Source of the DNA: Cyanobium sp. FGCU6
GTDB lineage: Bacteria > Cyanobacteriota > Cyanobacteriia > PCC-6307 > Cyanobiaceae
Assembly (NCBI GenBank): GCA_024958655.1
Contig: JANWUR010000024.1
Span: forward strand, 1-57,094
DNA: 57,094 bases
Reading direction: 5' to 3'
In this document: one piece after another, positions 1-8,791 of the stretch
Position numbering within the stretch: the stretch's first letter is position 1
Layout of the letters: each line of letters starts with the position of its first letter
Program-made: the position numbers and the translations under genes
The notes under the pieces: model-generated
What the model was told of the DNA's origin: nothing
Seen by the model: only the letters and a program-made list of their open reading frames with translations
The model's database searches: none

Positions 1-986
1 CAAGCCTTGTCCGGAGCGGGCCTTAAGGGTCGCGGAGCTTTATGCGTAATCAAGAGGAAGTAAGAGCCTCGGTCGGGACGGACCGTGGAAAGCGCAGTGT
101 CGCCGTGCCGCAGGCGGCGACGGGCTCGACTCGGTTCTTCGCCACGCGGGTAGATCGAGACGTTAGCAATGTTGCCTCGATTCACTTCGGAAATCTCGAC
201 GTACTCGAGTGTCTCCAATTCGTCGTTTTTGCCGAGCGTCCATGCGTTGATGGCGCAGACTTCTTCGATTGCGGCGATACGCCATCCGACGGGAAGCATG
301 GCGTGTTCGCCATGTGCGAAGTGCTCGGGAAACAGGGCAGCAGTGTCTGGATCCATCCCAACAGGCTCCCGCCCATCCAGCTTGGCCCGCACAGGATCAA
401 AATCCACGAACCAGCTCTGGAACAGCGCCCGCGCCATCGCCTCCAGTGTCGCGTTCAATCGCCGGTTCATCTCGATCTTATCGTCCAGCGCCCCAAGCAC
501 CGCCGCGATGGCTTTTTGCTCGGCGAGGGGTGGGAGTGGGATTTCAACCTTGTGAATCAACGAAGGTGACACATTTGGTTGAGCTGAACCGTATCCGAGT
601 GCTTCGATGGTCTGCCGTGTTTCCGCCCAAGCGAGGAACGAGTAGAGGAAATCTGCATCGAGACGCTCCTTGTCACGCACTGAGAACTTCCCTACGCGCT
701 GATTGAGCACGCAAGGAAGGTCAGTTTTGCGGACTCGGGCCACATCGCCGATGTACCCCGTCATCGCGATCAGGATGTCCCCGTTGGATAGCAGAAATTC
801 GCCAGATTCAGCGGCTGTAGATTCGGACACGAAAGAGCAGCCTGCCATTTCAAGACGACCGCTTTTGACGTTGGCAATCTTGACGACAGGAATTCCAGCC
901 TCTCTCCATTTACTGCTTTTGAAGGCGTAACCAGATCGAACAGTGGCAACCTCGCCGAGCTTAACCGTTTTCCACTCACCCGCCAT
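1..986 (-). CDS. hsdS: Type I restriction-modification specificity subunit HsdS (3' end beyond window)
   Basis: This is the DNA-recognition subunit that guides the HsdM/HsdR complex. The protein starts MAGEWKTVKLGEVATVRSGY, a typical start of a first target-recognition domain (residues about 1-150). The conserved central stretch follows, with PLPPLAEQKAIAAVLGALDD and the helical block ending SWFVDFDPVRAKL. A second recognition domain is open at the window edge. The ATG at 986-984 overlaps the stop of the small hsdM-tail reading frame just upstream, so translation is probably coupled. It is the last visible gene of the minus-strand operon that begins with hsdM at 4774. Roughly the last quarter of the protein lies outside the window. 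Recognition domains vary, so the target site cannot be read from the sequence. Confidence 0.9.
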   Translation of the reverse strand, partial: MAGEWKTVKLGEVATVRSGYAFKSSKWREAGIPVVKIANVKSGRLEMAGCSFVSESTAAESGEFLLSNGDILIAMTGYIGDVARVRKTDLPCVLNQRVGKFSVRDKERLDADFLYSFLAWAETRQTIEALGYGSAQPNVSPSLIHKVEIPLPPLAEQKAIAAVLGALDDKIEMNRRLNATLEAMARALFQSWFVDFDPVRAKLDGREPVGMDPDTAALFPEHFAHGEHAMLPVGWRIAAIEEVCAINAWTLGKNDELETLEYVEISEVNRGNIANVSIYPRGEEPSRARRRLRHGDTALSTVRPDRGSYFLLITHKAPRPLRPAPDKA

Positions 987-1095
987 AACCCAGCCCCCTC
1001 AGGTTGGCCCGGATGGCCTGCTCCAGCTTCGCCGCCTCCGCAAACTGAGCCTCCGGTTCCGCCATCAACCTGGGCATCGCAGCAATCTCAATCAT
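976..1095 (-). pseudogene. Duplicated 3' tail of hsdM (39 codons)
   Basis: This small frame encodes MIEIAAMPRLMAEPEAQFAE and ends AAKLEQAIRANLRGLGYGG. It matches the last ~34 residues of the complete HsdM encoded from 4774, whose tail reads [20 protein letters not shown] then [11 protein letters not shown]. It sits where the end of hsdM would lie if hsdM were directly followed by hsdS. Its start overlaps the nucleotidyltransferase stop (ATGA) and its stop overlaps the hsdS start. The simplest reading is that the ATPase and nucleotidyltransferase genes were inserted at the hsdM-hsdS junction and arrived with, or caused, a second copy of the hsdM 3' end. It may still be translated and couple the genes. 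Confidence 0.8.
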
Positions 1096-1472
1096 GATCC
1101 CGGATAAATGCAAATCCCCACCCTCTGGATATGCTCCAGCAGTGGGCGGTGCTGAATGTGAGCCAGGGATTGCACGTCAAACCGATACGGCAACGGCATA
1201 TCCTCCAACTCGGCCGCGATCGCCTCGGCGCGGAGCGGCTCGATGTCGCCAGCCAACACCAGGTCCACATCGGAGCGGTGGGTGTGGGTGCCCTTGGCGC
1301 GTGAACCGAACAGCGTGGCGCTCGTGACCTCGGGATGCATCCGGAACACCGAACGCAGCAGCTCCAGTTTCGCAGGCCGGGTGAGCTGGGCGTTCAGTTT
1401 GGCAACGAGGCGGGGCTGGGTGTTCCATGGCCCGGCGGATGGCCTGGGCCATTTGAGCCATTGGTGAGCCAT
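1092..1472 (-). CDS. MNT-type minimal nucleotidyltransferase (toxin-antitoxin-like)
   Basis: The protein is 126 residues. The pol-beta-type nucleotidyltransferase signature is visible near residues 55-72: LFGSRAKG followed by SDVDLVL. Proteins with this fold usually pair with a HEPN partner, and the MNT member transfers AMP to the HEPN toxin. No HEPN gene adjoins it here. The preceding gene instead encodes a DUF4062/ATPase protein whose stop lies 3 bases upstream, and the stop overlaps the next ATG. The real start could be internal (for example the methionine before HPEVTS), because the first ~40 residues resemble no conserved part of the family. Its role inside a type I operon is unknown. 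Confidence 0.7.
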   Translation of the reverse strand: MAHQWLKWPRPSAGPWNTQPRLVAKLNAQLTRPAKLELLRSVFRMHPEVTSATLFGSRAKGTHTHRSDVDLVLAGDIEPLRAEAIAAELEDMPLPYRFDVQSLAHIQHRPLLEHIQRVGICIYPGS

Positions 1473-1509
1473 TGATCACTCCTGCCTCGGTGGGCCATTT
1501 GAGCCATTG
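1446..1509. repeat. 18-bp direct repeat at gene junction
   Basis: GGGCCATTTGAGCCATTG occurs at 1446-1463 and again at 1492-1509, spanning the end of the ATPase gene and the start of the nucleotidyltransferase gene. It may be a trace of the rearrangement that joined these genes. No further function is evident. Confidence 0.6.
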
Positions 1510-2963
1510 TTGGGCCGTTTGCGGGCAAACTCGTAGTAGGCGCCGCGGCCGCTCCCTTTCGGCACGATCAGTCCCTTGGCAATCAGTTCCTCGAGATCGC
1601 GCTTGGCGGTGGCGCGGCTGGTGCCCGTGGTCGCCTGATAGTCGCTGTTGGAAAATCGGGGCTGCCGCCGGATGGCGGGGAGTGCTTTCAACTGCCGGCC
1701 ATTGAGGCCAAGCCCGGCCAGCACGTCGTCGGTGAGCCAGTCGCGCCATAGGGTGACGACAAAATGGGGGCCGTGCTGCTTGAAGGTGGGCTCAGGAACC
1801 CCGGCGTCGCGGCAGGCGTCAATCATGTCGGTGGTGCCGGAGCCGGCCTTTTCGGCATAACCGGCACGGAAAAGCGGTTCCGCGATCAGCGGGTTGCGTG
1901 GCAGGGGGCCGTGGGGGTGGCGGAGATCGTCTTCGCTGAGGCCCGCAGGAAGACGGCCGGGATTCCAGATTTCCACGCGGTCGCTGAACACGATCACCTG
2001 GACAAAGCCGTCGCTGGTGTAATCGCGATGGGCCACGGCATTGACGATGGCCTCGCGAATGACGAATGTCGGGATTTCGGGTTGGACCGGAGCTGAAGCG
2101 CCAGCGGCAGCGAGCCCGACACGCGCCGTCAGCTTGGCAAGGACGAATTGGCGGGCAGCATCGATCGTTTCGAAGACCGAGCCTTCAAAAGCGCGTTGGT
2201 CGGCGATCGGCTTGCGCTTTTCGGTTCCTTCGAACTGGAGGCACTGAAGCTGGGTCTGGCGGAGAAAGTGTGTCGGTCTGTCGCCAAACAGGAAGATGCC
2301 CGCCTGAGTGGGTTGGCCATCGGCGAGAAGATGGAAGTGGCGCAGCACATGCGCCGGGGTGCGGGGGCCGACAGGCTGGAAGCGTCCATTCTCTTCCGCA
2401 AGACGGAGAAACTCCCGAACGTTCGCCGCCGAGATGTCGTTCAAGGTTGCACCGGGACAGGGGGCGGAGTCGAAGGGTGGCGTACGCAGGAGGTGACGCT
2501 CATCAGGGAAATCGACGAGGCTGTTGTAAACTTCACGCAACAGACTGGGGATATCGATAAACCGGCGACGAGTCAGCTGTGCACCCGCATCGGCAATCAG
2601 TTTCGACATCTCCGGCTCACGATCGCCGTCGTCGAGGCCCTTGATGAAGATGATCCGTTCCGGCTGGTTGGGGGCTTCGTGAGTGGCATGGTGGAACTCC
2701 CGAGCGGTGGGAGAAAAGCCATCCGGATCCTTTGCGCCGTAGGTCAGGCCGAAAATTCCAAGATAGATGTCCCGTCGGTGGATTTCTCCGATGTATCGCC
2801 CGTCGGGGCGCTGGTCCCGAGCTGGGAGATCTTCGAACAGGAAAACATCTGAAAAAAACCGTCCCAGCATCGGGTCGCGGGTGATGTAGTCCTTCACGGC
2901 GCGGCGTTCTGTCAGCAACTCCTTTTGGACGCTGCTCACGAAGATGGAGAAGATGCGCTTCAT
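1476..2963 (-). CDS. DUF4062 plus RecG-like ATPase/winged-helix protein in an RM operon
   Basis: The protein is 495 residues. The N-terminus (about 1-150) has the DUF4062 pattern: [20 protein letters not shown], then a [18 protein letters not shown] core, a TIR/SIR-like fold of unknown activity. The middle carries the GHKL-type ATP-binding motif of the RecG_C/HATPase_c_4 family, with [16 protein letters not shown] and a later [15 protein letters not shown] glycine loop. The C-terminus is a winged helix near [20 protein letters not shown]. Such proteins are known beside restriction systems and are usually annotated as helicase-like transcriptional regulators, although no helicase motor is present. 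The ATG overlaps the hsdM stop by four bases (ATGA), so it belongs to the operon. A regulatory or accessory defence role is inferred. Confidence 0.8.
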   Translation of the reverse strand: MKRIFSIFVSSVQKELLTERRAVKDYITRDPMLGRFFSDVFLFEDLPARDQRPDGRYIGEIHRRDIYLGIFGLTYGAKDPDGFSPTAREFHHATHEAPNQPERIIFIKGLDDGDREPEMSKLIADAGAQLTRRRFIDIPSLLREVYNSLVDFPDERHLLRTPPFDSAPCPGATLNDISAANVREFLRLAEENGRFQPVGPRTPAHVLRHFHLLADGQPTQAGIFLFGDRPTHFLRQTQLQCLQFEGTEKRKPIADQRAFEGSVFETIDAARQFVLAKLTARVGLAAAGASAPVQPEIPTFVIREAIVNAVAHRDYTSDGFVQVIVFSDRVEIWNPGRLPAGLSEDDLRHPHGPLPRNPLIAEPLFRAGYAEKAGSGTTDMIDACRDAGVPEPTFKQHGPHFVVTLWRDWLTDDVLAGLGLNGRQLKALPAIRRQPRFSNSDYQATTGTSRATAKRDLEELIAKGLIVPKGSGRGAYYEFARKRPNNGSNGPPRQE

Positions 2964-4774
2964 CGAAGCGGGAAGTCCATGTTTTTCAGATTGGCCCTGA
3001 TCGCCGCTTCCAGTTTGGCCGATTCAGCGAACTGGCTTTCAAGTTCCGCCACCAGCCGCGGCATCTTCTCCTCAAACGGCTCGCCGTCGTTTTCGACTGC
3101 CTCTGCCCCCACATAACGCCCCGGCGTGAGCACATGCCCATGGGCAGCGATCTCGGCGGTGGTGGCGGATTTGCAGAACCCCGGCACATCGGCGTAGTCA
3201 TCGGCACCATTCGTACTCCGCCAGCGGTGGTAGGTGCCGCTGATCTTTTCCAGGTCGGCCTCCAGCAGCTCCCGATGCACCCGATCGATCAAGGTGCCGA
3301 GTTTGCGGGCATCGATGAACAATGTGTGACCGCGCCGATCGCGGAAGCCCCGTTGGCTATCAGTGGCCTTGGTCTTCGTCAGGAACCAGAGGCACACCGG
3401 GATCTGGGTGCTGTAGAAGAGCTGGCCGGGCAGAGCCACCATGCAATCCACCAGGTCGGCCTTGATCAGGGCGCGGCGGATCTCGCCTTCGCCGCTCTGG
3501 TTTGAGCTCATGCTGCCGTTGGCGAGCACGAAGCCGGCCATGCCCTGCGGCGCCAGGTGGTGGATGAAGTGCTGCACCCAGGCGAAGTTGGCATTGCTCT
3601 TCGGTGGCACGCCGAACTGCCAGCGCACGTCGTCGTCCTTGCGGAACCAGTCGGAGTCGTTGAAGGGCGGGTTGGCGAGCACATAATCCGCCCGCAGATC
3701 CGGATGCAGGTCGCGGCGGAAGCTGTCGGCATGCTCAGGGCCGAAGTCGGCCTCGATGCCGCGCAGGGCCAGGTTCATCACCGCAAGGCGGCGGGTGGTG
3801 GCGTTGCTCTCCTGGCCGTAGATCGAAATATCGCCCAGCTTGCCGCCGTGGCTCTCCACGAACTTCTCGCTCTGCACGAACATGCCGCCGGAGCCGCAGC
3901 AGGGGTCGTAGATGCGGCCCTTGTAGGGCTCCAGCATCTCCACCAGGCAGCGCACCACACAACTCGGCGTGTAGAACTGGCCGCCGTTCTTGCCCTCGGC
4001 CGACGCGAAGCGGGTGAGGAAGTACTCGTATACCCGGCCCAGCAGATCCACGGAGCGATGGGTCGCCTCCCCCTCGCTGGCGGCGGTGAGTTCGATCGTG
4101 GCGATCACATCGATCAGCTCCCCCAAGCGCTGCTTGTCGAGCGCCGGCCGCGCGTAGTCCTTCGGCAGCACGCCTTTGAGGCGCGGGTTGTCGCGCTCGA
4201 TCGCCACCATGGCGTCGTCCACCAGCTTGCCGATCGTGGGCTGTTTGGCGTTGGCCTGCAGCTGGCTCCAGCGGGCCTCGGCCGGCACCCAGAACACGTT
4301 CTCGGCCTTGTATTCGTCGGGATCTTCCGGGTTGGCGCCCTCGTAGTCGCCAACGCCGGCCAGCAGCTTGGCGCGGTGCTCTTCGAAGCTGTCGGAGATG
4401 TACTTGAGAAAAATCAGGCCGAGCACCACGTGCTTGTACTCGGCTGCGTCCATGTTGTTGCGCAGCTTGTCGGCCGTGAGCCAGAGCTTGGCCTCGAAGC
4501 CCAGGTTGGCGGTGCCATTGCCGGCAGCTTTGCCGCGGCGGGCGGCAGGGGCTGGCGCAGGCTCCCGCGCTACTGGCTCGGCGCCCACCAGCGACACCGC
4601 ATCGCTGCGGCCCCGGCCGCGCGCCACGATCCCCTTTGCCACCAGTTCCGCCTTCACCTCTTCGTACAGCCCCTCCTCCCAGCCGAGCGCCTGGCGCAGG
4701 GCGGGGTTCTTGACGGGGCTGCCGGCCGTTCCCAGCGCTTCGAGGAAATCGTCAAGCTGCTCCTGATCGGGCAT
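2960..4774 (-). CDS. hsdM: Type I restriction-modification DNA methyltransferase HsdM
   Basis: This N6-adenine methyltransferase forms the modification complex with HsdS. From the ATG at 4774 the protein is 604 residues. A short N-terminal helical segment (about 1-60) and an Ala/Pro linker precede the HsdM N-domain, which starts near [20 protein letters not shown]. Motif I is [11 protein letters not shown] starting at Asp290 and the catalytic NPPF starts at Asn368. The C-terminal helices end MDFPLR. Longer upstream reading is open but overlaps the helicase remnant on the other strand, and the family starts here. It is the first gene of the minus-strand operon. Only about 80 bp separate it from helicase-tail copy A, so any dedicated promoter must lie in that gap or in the remnant. 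Confidence 0.95.
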   Translation of the reverse strand: MPDQEQLDDFLEALGTAGSPVKNPALRQALGWEEGLYEEVKAELVAKGIVARGRGRSDAVSLVGAEPVAREPAPAPAARRGKAAGNGTANLGFEAKLWLTADKLRNNMDAAEYKHVVLGLIFLKYISDSFEEHRAKLLAGVGDYEGANPEDPDEYKAENVFWVPAEARWSQLQANAKQPTIGKLVDDAMVAIERDNPRLKGVLPKDYARPALDKQRLGELIDVIATIELTAASEGEATHRSVDLLGRVYEYFLTRFASAEGKNGGQFYTPSCVVRCLVEMLEPYKGRIYDPCCGSGGMFVQSEKFVESHGGKLGDISIYGQESNATTRRLAVMNLALRGIEADFGPEHADSFRRDLHPDLRADYVLANPPFNDSDWFRKDDDVRWQFGVPPKSNANFAWVQHFIHHLAPQGMAGFVLANGSMSSNQSGEGEIRRALIKADLVDCMVALPGQLFYSTQIPVCLWFLTKTKATDSQRGFRDRRGHTLFIDARKLGTLIDRVHRELLEADLEKISGTYHRWRSTNGADDYADVPGFCKSATTAEIAAHGHVLTPGRYVGAEAVENDGEPFEEKMPRLVAELESQFAESAKLEAAIRANLKNMDFPLR

Positions 4775-4854
4775 CGGGGGATCAGGTGGGCTTCGGTTAG
4801 CTGATTCTGCCTGCTGATGGGACTGGATGGGATACCCATAGGCACCCGGCCCCA

Positions 4855-6017
4855 GCAGCACCGCCGCTTCCGCTTCGACCTCCGCTACCGCGCCCTGCTC
4901 GGCTGCAGTCGCCGCCAGCTGCAGGACCAGCTCGCGGCGGGGTTTCCGTTCCTGCCGCCCGGTTGCCGGCTGGTGCTCGATCGGGTGGCCAGCGAGCGGG
5001 TGCTTTCCAACCTGCGCCAGTGCCTGCCCGCGCGGCGGCCCCAGTTGCTGGAGGAGATGCGCGCCCTGGCCGCCGAGGGCACGATCGGCCCCGCCAGCAG
5101 CCTGGCCGAGTGGCTCGAGGCCCTGGCCATGGACCCGGCCGACTTCTACGGCATCCGCGGCGTCTCCTTCACCGCCCTGCGCCGGGAGCTGGGCTGGCTC
5201 GGCGCTGCGCCCCACCCGGAGGAAGAGCGCCTCAGCCGCGCCATCGCCGCCGGCCTTCTCCACCTCGACGACCCCGACCGTCTGCGGTCCACCGCCGCCT
5301 GCCTCGCCGCCGCCGCGCCCCCCGACCCCGAGGCCCTGGGCGAACGCGAGCGGCGGCAGTGGGCCATGCTCTTCGCCCAGCTGCTCGGCACGGGTCGCCA
5401 CTGGTTGCCGCTGGGCGAGGCGTTGGCGCTGCTCTGGGGCCTGGGCCCCTGGCGCGAGGAGCTGCGCCAGCTGCTGGTGCTCCTGGCCGATCGTGCCGAT
5501 CACCGCCTGCACCCCCTGCCCTGGGCCCAGCCGGTGCCGCTGCGTGTGCACGGCCGCTACTCCCGCGCCGAAGTGCTCGCCGCCTTTGCCGCCGTCGACG
5601 ACCGCGGCGCCCCCCCGCAGCCACCGCGAAGGAGTCCTCTGGGATGAAGCAAGCCAGAGCGACATCCTGTTCATCACCCTGCGCAAGAGCGAAGCCCTCT
5701 TCTCCCCCACCACCCGCTACCGCGACCTGGCCCTCGGGCCCTCCCTCTTCCACTGGGAAAGCCAGAGCACCACCACCGCGTCTTCGCCCACGGGGCAGCG
5801 GTATATCCACCACGCGGCGCGGGGGGCGCGGGTGCTGCTGTTTGTGCGGGAGCAGCGCCGGGTCGACGGGCGCGCTGGCGGTGTCACCGAACCGTTTCGC
5901 TGTCTGGGCTTTGCCACCTACGAAAGCCATGAGGGCGAACGGCCGATGGCGATCCGCTGGCGGCTGGAGCGGGAGATCCCGGTGGGGTGGTTACCGGTGA
6001 TGGGTTTGGCGGTTTGA
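4855..6017 (+). pseudogene. Helicase C-terminal DUF3427 remnant, copy A (longest)
   Basis: This is the 3' part of a superfamily II helicase of the PLD-DEAD-DUF3427 architecture, lacking all helicase motifs. It opens at [15 protein letters not shown], the point just after the helicase core in this family. It continues through [17 protein letters not shown] and SLFHWESQSTTTASS to the end ...VMGLAV. A run of seven C at 5610-5616 replaces the six found in copy B, shifting the frame between VDDRGAP and HREGVLW. Both halves are otherwise open. The left edge shares its first ~30 bases with copy G. It abuts the restriction operon divergently. It is a remnant unless the C run varies. Confidence 0.85.
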
Positions 6018-6115
6018 GGGGGCATACGGCGAAGATCCGGTGAAGCGATCACTCCTTACAGCTGGCCAGCGTCTTCCCGCTTAAAATGAATGGAACGTCT
6101 CTTGGGGCTGACTTG

Positions 6116-6334
6116 ATGAAAGGAGAGCTGACCGCTGTGATTGAACCTGCTCCAGAGGGTGGCTTCTGGGCGATCTGCCTGGAGATACCAGGCGCCTACG
6201 GACAGGGTGAATCCATCGCAGAAGCCAAAGAAGACTTGCAGGCAGCGATAGAGCTTATTCTTGAGGATCGTGAAGCTGATATCTGTCGCGGACTTCCTCC
6301 AGATGCCGTGCGGCTGCCCCTGCAGATCGGATGA
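6116..6334 (+). CDS. hicB: HicB-family antitoxin
   Basis: The protein is 72 residues and starts MKGELTAVIEPAPEGGFWAI. The partial RNase-H-like HicB fold is recognisable from GGFWAICLEIPGAYGQGES, then AEAKEDLQAAIELIL. HicB antitoxins bind and neutralise the HicA mRNA interferase. The start at 6116 is preferred over an ATG at 6086 because the conserved N-terminal strand begins there and a GGGG stretch lies about 10 bases upstream. The stop overlaps the hicA start (ATGA). The module lies immediately downstream of helicase-tail copy A. Confidence 0.85.
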   Translation: MKGELTAVIEPAPEGGFWAICLEIPGAYGQGESIAEAKEDLQAAIELILEDREADICRGLPPDAVRLPLQIG

Positions 6335-6936
6335 AACACCGCGATCTGGAGCGACGTCTTCGCATGGCTGGCTGCCTCCTGAAAAGAGAAGGTGCCTCAC
6401 ATTCCATCTGGATTAATCCCGCCACCGGAGTGAAGGAAGCCATTCCCAGGCACAACGAGATCAAGGAACCCTTGGCTCGGAAGATCCTCGCCAACCTCGG
6501 CGCAATTAAGACTTCGGCCGACCACTGCTGCGCAGAAGCCTTGCGGCTTCGCCGCCGTCGACGACCGTGGCGCCCCCCGCAGTCACCGCGAAGGGGTGCT
6601 CTGGCACCAGAGCACCGCCACCGACCTGCTGTTCATCACCCTGCGCCTACCTGGCCGAAGGCCAGCGTGCCGGAGGCCAGCGTGCCGGAGGCACTAGAGC
6701 GAGGCCCTCTTCTCCCCCACCACCCGCACCCGCGACCTGGCACTCGGGCCCTCCCTCTTCCACTGGGAAAGCCAGAGCACCACCACCGCCGCCTCGCCCA
6801 CGGGGCAGCGGTATATCCACCACCAGGCGCGCGGCGCGCGGGTGCTGCTGTTTGTGCGGGAGCAGCGGCGGCAGGGCGGCCGGGGTGGGGGGGGGGGCAC
6901 CGAACCGTTCGGCTGTCTGGGCTTTGCCACCTATGA
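6331..6936 (+). CDS. hicA: HicA-like mRNA interferase toxin, stop lost and fused to remnant DNA
   Basis: The first ~60 residues are HicA (YcfA/dsRBD-like): LERRLRMAGCLLKREGASHS contains the catalytic-histidine context GASHSIW, followed by NPATGVKEAIPRHNEIKEPL and ARKILANLG. The gene then runs into helicase-tail copy B near 6513-6545 with no stop codon and continues out of frame in Arg/Pro-rich sequence to 201 codons. HicA proteins normally end about where the junction occurs, so the native stop appears to have been removed when the modules were joined. The fused tail is unlikely to be a real domain. It could destabilise the toxin, or the gene may be inactive. Confidence 0.7.
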   Translation: MKHRDLERRLRMAGCLLKREGASHSIWINPATGVKEAIPRHNEIKEPLARKILANLGAIKTSADHCCAEALRLRRRRRPWRPPQSPRRGALAPEHRHRPAVHHPAPTWPKASVPEASVPEALERGPLLPHHPHPRPGTRALPLPLGKPEHHHRRLAHGAAVYPPPGARRAGAAVCAGAAAAGRPGWGGGHRTVRLSGLCHL

Positions 6937-7061
6937 GAGCCATGAGGGCGAACGGATCTGGTTTGTCCAAGAGTGGCGATCCGCTGGCGGCTGGAGCGGG
7001 AGATTCCGGCGGGGTGGATGCCCGGCTGTTGCTTGGCATAGCGGCGGGGTTGGCGGTTTGA
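6545..7061 (+). pseudogene. DUF3427 remnant, copy B
   Basis: Homology starts at the [19 protein letters not shown] segment, about two thirds into copy A, and ends at the common TGA. The C run here is six long and in frame. A segment containing a tandem GGCCAGCGTGCCGGA repeat interrupts the stretch after LLFITLR. A G-rich run near 6885-6897 breaks the frame again. A 19-base block, ATCTGGTTTGTCCAAGAGT (6956-6974), replaces five bases of copies A and D. The same block occurs in copies H and, slightly changed, F. It is non-functional as a protein. Confidence 0.85.
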
Positions 7062-7075
7062 GGGCGTGGAGCTGA

Positions 7076-7419
7076 TCAAGGCGTATCCCATTGGCCCTCT
7101 GGTTCCTGCAGGCGCCTCATGGCCTCCCTGGCAAGAACAATCGCAATCCCTTGAAAGTTGCCCCAGGCCAGGAGGTCGTCATCGCCAGAGACGATCAGAT
7201 CGGCGAGGCCACCAACGGCCGCAGCTGAACACTCACACCAAGCCGAACAATGGGCTCTCTGAACTTCGGTCGCTGCAGCACGCCTTCCAACTCGGCGAGG
7301 AGAGGAACGGTACTGATCAGCTGAACTCGCCCAACGACGGCCGCATCGATGAGCTGCCCGGGAACTCCCTGCCAGATCAGGGCGGAGAGAGCCGTGTTGG
7401 TGTCAAGAACCAGCCGCAA
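7076..7419 (-). pseudogene. PIN-domain toxin, frameshifted (unit 1)
   Basis: The reading frame begins with TTG at 7419, overlapping the antitoxin stop. It shows a PIN N-terminus, MRLVLDTNTALSALIWQGVP, with the first acidic residue of the active site, then LLAELEGVLQRPKFREP. It stops at 7195. The conserved C-terminus (LIVSGDDDLLALGNFQGIAIV) is present downstream at about 7078-7200 but in another frame. Family members run near 130-140 residues, so some central sequence is also missing. PIN toxins are Mg-dependent ribonucleases, and this copy should be inactive. Confidence 0.75.
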
Positions 7420-7645
7420 GTCGTTGCCCCTTGCGGTAAGCGCTGATCTCCTCGTTGATCTCTTGCCGGGTCAGCACCTCCGGCGGGTCAGCAGCAAGAG
7501 CAGCCCTGGCGTCTTGCAGACGGGCAATGCGGTCTGCGGCCAGCTTGTCCCGCAGCAGGCGCTCGATCGCCTCCGGTGCCAGCAGACCAGCTCCACTGGC
7601 TTCCGCCGCCAGCGCATCCGGGAGGGTGATCTTGATGGTGGTCAA
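7403..7645 (-). CDS. Small antitoxin of PIN module (unit 1)
   Basis: The protein is 80 residues starting MTTIKITLPDALAAEA from a TTG at 7645. A short ribbon-like N-terminus is followed by helices through APEAIERLLRDKLAADRIAR and ending KGQRLAAGS. Proteins of this form precede COG1569-type PIN toxins. The frame is open further upstream, but the conserved start is here. The sequence is identical in the duplicated unit at 10144-10386, although both partner toxins are damaged. Confidence 0.7.
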   Translation of the reverse strand: MTTIKITLPDALAAEASGAGLLAPEAIERLLRDKLAADRIARLQDARAALAADPPEVLTRQEINEEISAYRKGQRLAAGS

Positions 7646-7749
7646 GGGTGCGCCCCAACCATGCTGTCCTCTGAGGCTAGCCGGCATCTCCATCCCGAGG
7701 TGCTGCCCCCAGGCCATCGCCGCGAGCCGATCCGCCGCCTGCACGGCAG

Positions 7750-8361
7750 CACCTGCCCCTGGCCGAGGCCCTCGTGCGGCTCTGGGCCGCCGCCGACTTC
7801 CGCGCCGAACTGGTGGAGCTGTTCGCGCTGCTGCTGGATCGCACCGACCACCTGGTGGCACCGCTCGACTGGGACCGCGCCGATCCGCACCCGATCCCCC
7901 TGAAACTCCACGGCCGCTACTCCCGCGCCGAGGTGTTCGCCGCCTTTGGGCTGTTGAACGAGGCCCGTCCCTTCCCCGGCCGCGAGGGAGTCTTCTTCGA
8001 TGAAGCCACCCAGTGCGACGTCTTCTTCATCACCCTCAAGAAGAGTGAGCGCCTGTTTTCCCCCACCACCCGCTACAACGACGTCGCCATCTCCCCGTGG
8101 GAGTTCCACTGGGAGAGCCAGAGCAGCACGCGGCAAGCCTCACCCACGGGGCAGCGCTACATCCACCACGTTGAGCGCGGCAGCCGGGTGATGCTGTTTG
8201 TGCGGGAGGAGAACAAGCGCGGCGGGGTGACGCTGCCGTTCCTGTGCCTGGGATTCGCGGATTACGTGAGCCACCAGGGGGAGCGGCCGATGGCGATTCG
8301 CTGGCGGTTGCACCGGGCGATTCCGGCGGCGTTCGTGCCGGAGGTGGCGTTGGCGGTTTGA
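7750..8361 (+). pseudogene. DUF3427 remnant, copy C (divergent, frame intact)
   Basis: Homology begins at HLPLAEALVRLW, equivalent to the [13 protein letters not shown] segment of copy A. It stays in one open frame to the common end ...EVALAV and TGA. Core motifs are clear: [66 protein letters not shown]. It differs at many residues from A, B, D, G and H, which resemble each other, so it derives from a different helicase lineage. There is no start codon context and no helicase core. It follows directly on the PIN/antitoxin unit 1. Confidence 0.85.
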
Positions 8362-8386
8362 GCTCCAACGGCATCCGTCGTTTTGC

Positions 8387-8791
8387 TCAATCGTCCTGCT
8401 GTTCTGAGCCAAGCAGGATCTTCAAGGCCCGCCTCACCCTGCCTGCAATCTCCACAAGTTCTGCCTGTTCCTCGGCTGAGGTCTCAAAACCCGGGTAGCG
8501 AGCGAGCACCGCTCCTGAGGAGAGATTCGCCAGTTCCTCACCGTCCCAGCTCCATTGGCCATCCACGGCTTCCAGCTGGCGAGACAGGACGGCCAGATCA
8601 TGGATCTTGTCGACCGTCTGCCCGAGCTGGATCAACCGAGCCTTCAGCAGTTTCTCAACACATTGCTGGGCGTGAAACACCACCGCATCACGCAGGCCGG
8701 GGCTGTTCCTCGTTTGGAGGATCTCCAGGGCTTCCCAGTCGCCTTCCGCCTTGGCGATCCACTCCGGAACAGCCGACCAGGGTTCAACCAT
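8387..8791 (-). CDS. HEPN-domain toxin of MNT/HEPN module
   Basis: The protein is 134 residues from the ATG at 8791, which overlaps the end of the nucleotidyltransferase gene and has GGAG about ten bases upstream. The HEPN helix pattern is VVFHAQQCVEKLLKARLIQL, followed by VDKIHDLAVLSRQLE. HEPN proteins in these pairs are RNases held inactive by MNT-catalysed AMPylation. The pair lies between tail copies C and D on the minus strand. Both genes appear intact. Confidence 0.85.
   Translation of the reverse strand: MVEPWSAVPEWIAKAEGDWEALEILQTRNSPGLRDAVVFHAQQCVEKLLKARLIQLGQTVDKIHDLAVLSRQLEAVDGQWSWDGEELANLSSGAVLARYPGFETSAEEQAELVEIAGRVRRALKILLGSEQQDD

Larger units (their letters stand above)
7046..7740 (+). 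repeat. Segmental duplication, unit 1 (PIN/antitoxin cassette)
   Basis: From the end of copy B through the PIN/antitoxin pair to CGATCCGCCGCCT at 7740, this segment is repeated almost base for base at 9879-10481. Unit 1 has 92 bp that unit 2 lacks. In unit 1 that stretch is bounded by two TCGGCGAGG 9-mers (7200-7208 and 7292-7300). Both units join helicase-tail DNA on each side, but at different points in the tail: copy C here, copy E after unit 2. Confidence 0.95.

Noticed and set aside
4775..5713. Upstream extension of HsdM by about 310 codons
   Set aside because: It overlaps helicase-tail copy A on the other strand and is low-complexity in composition. The family N-terminus begins near 4774.
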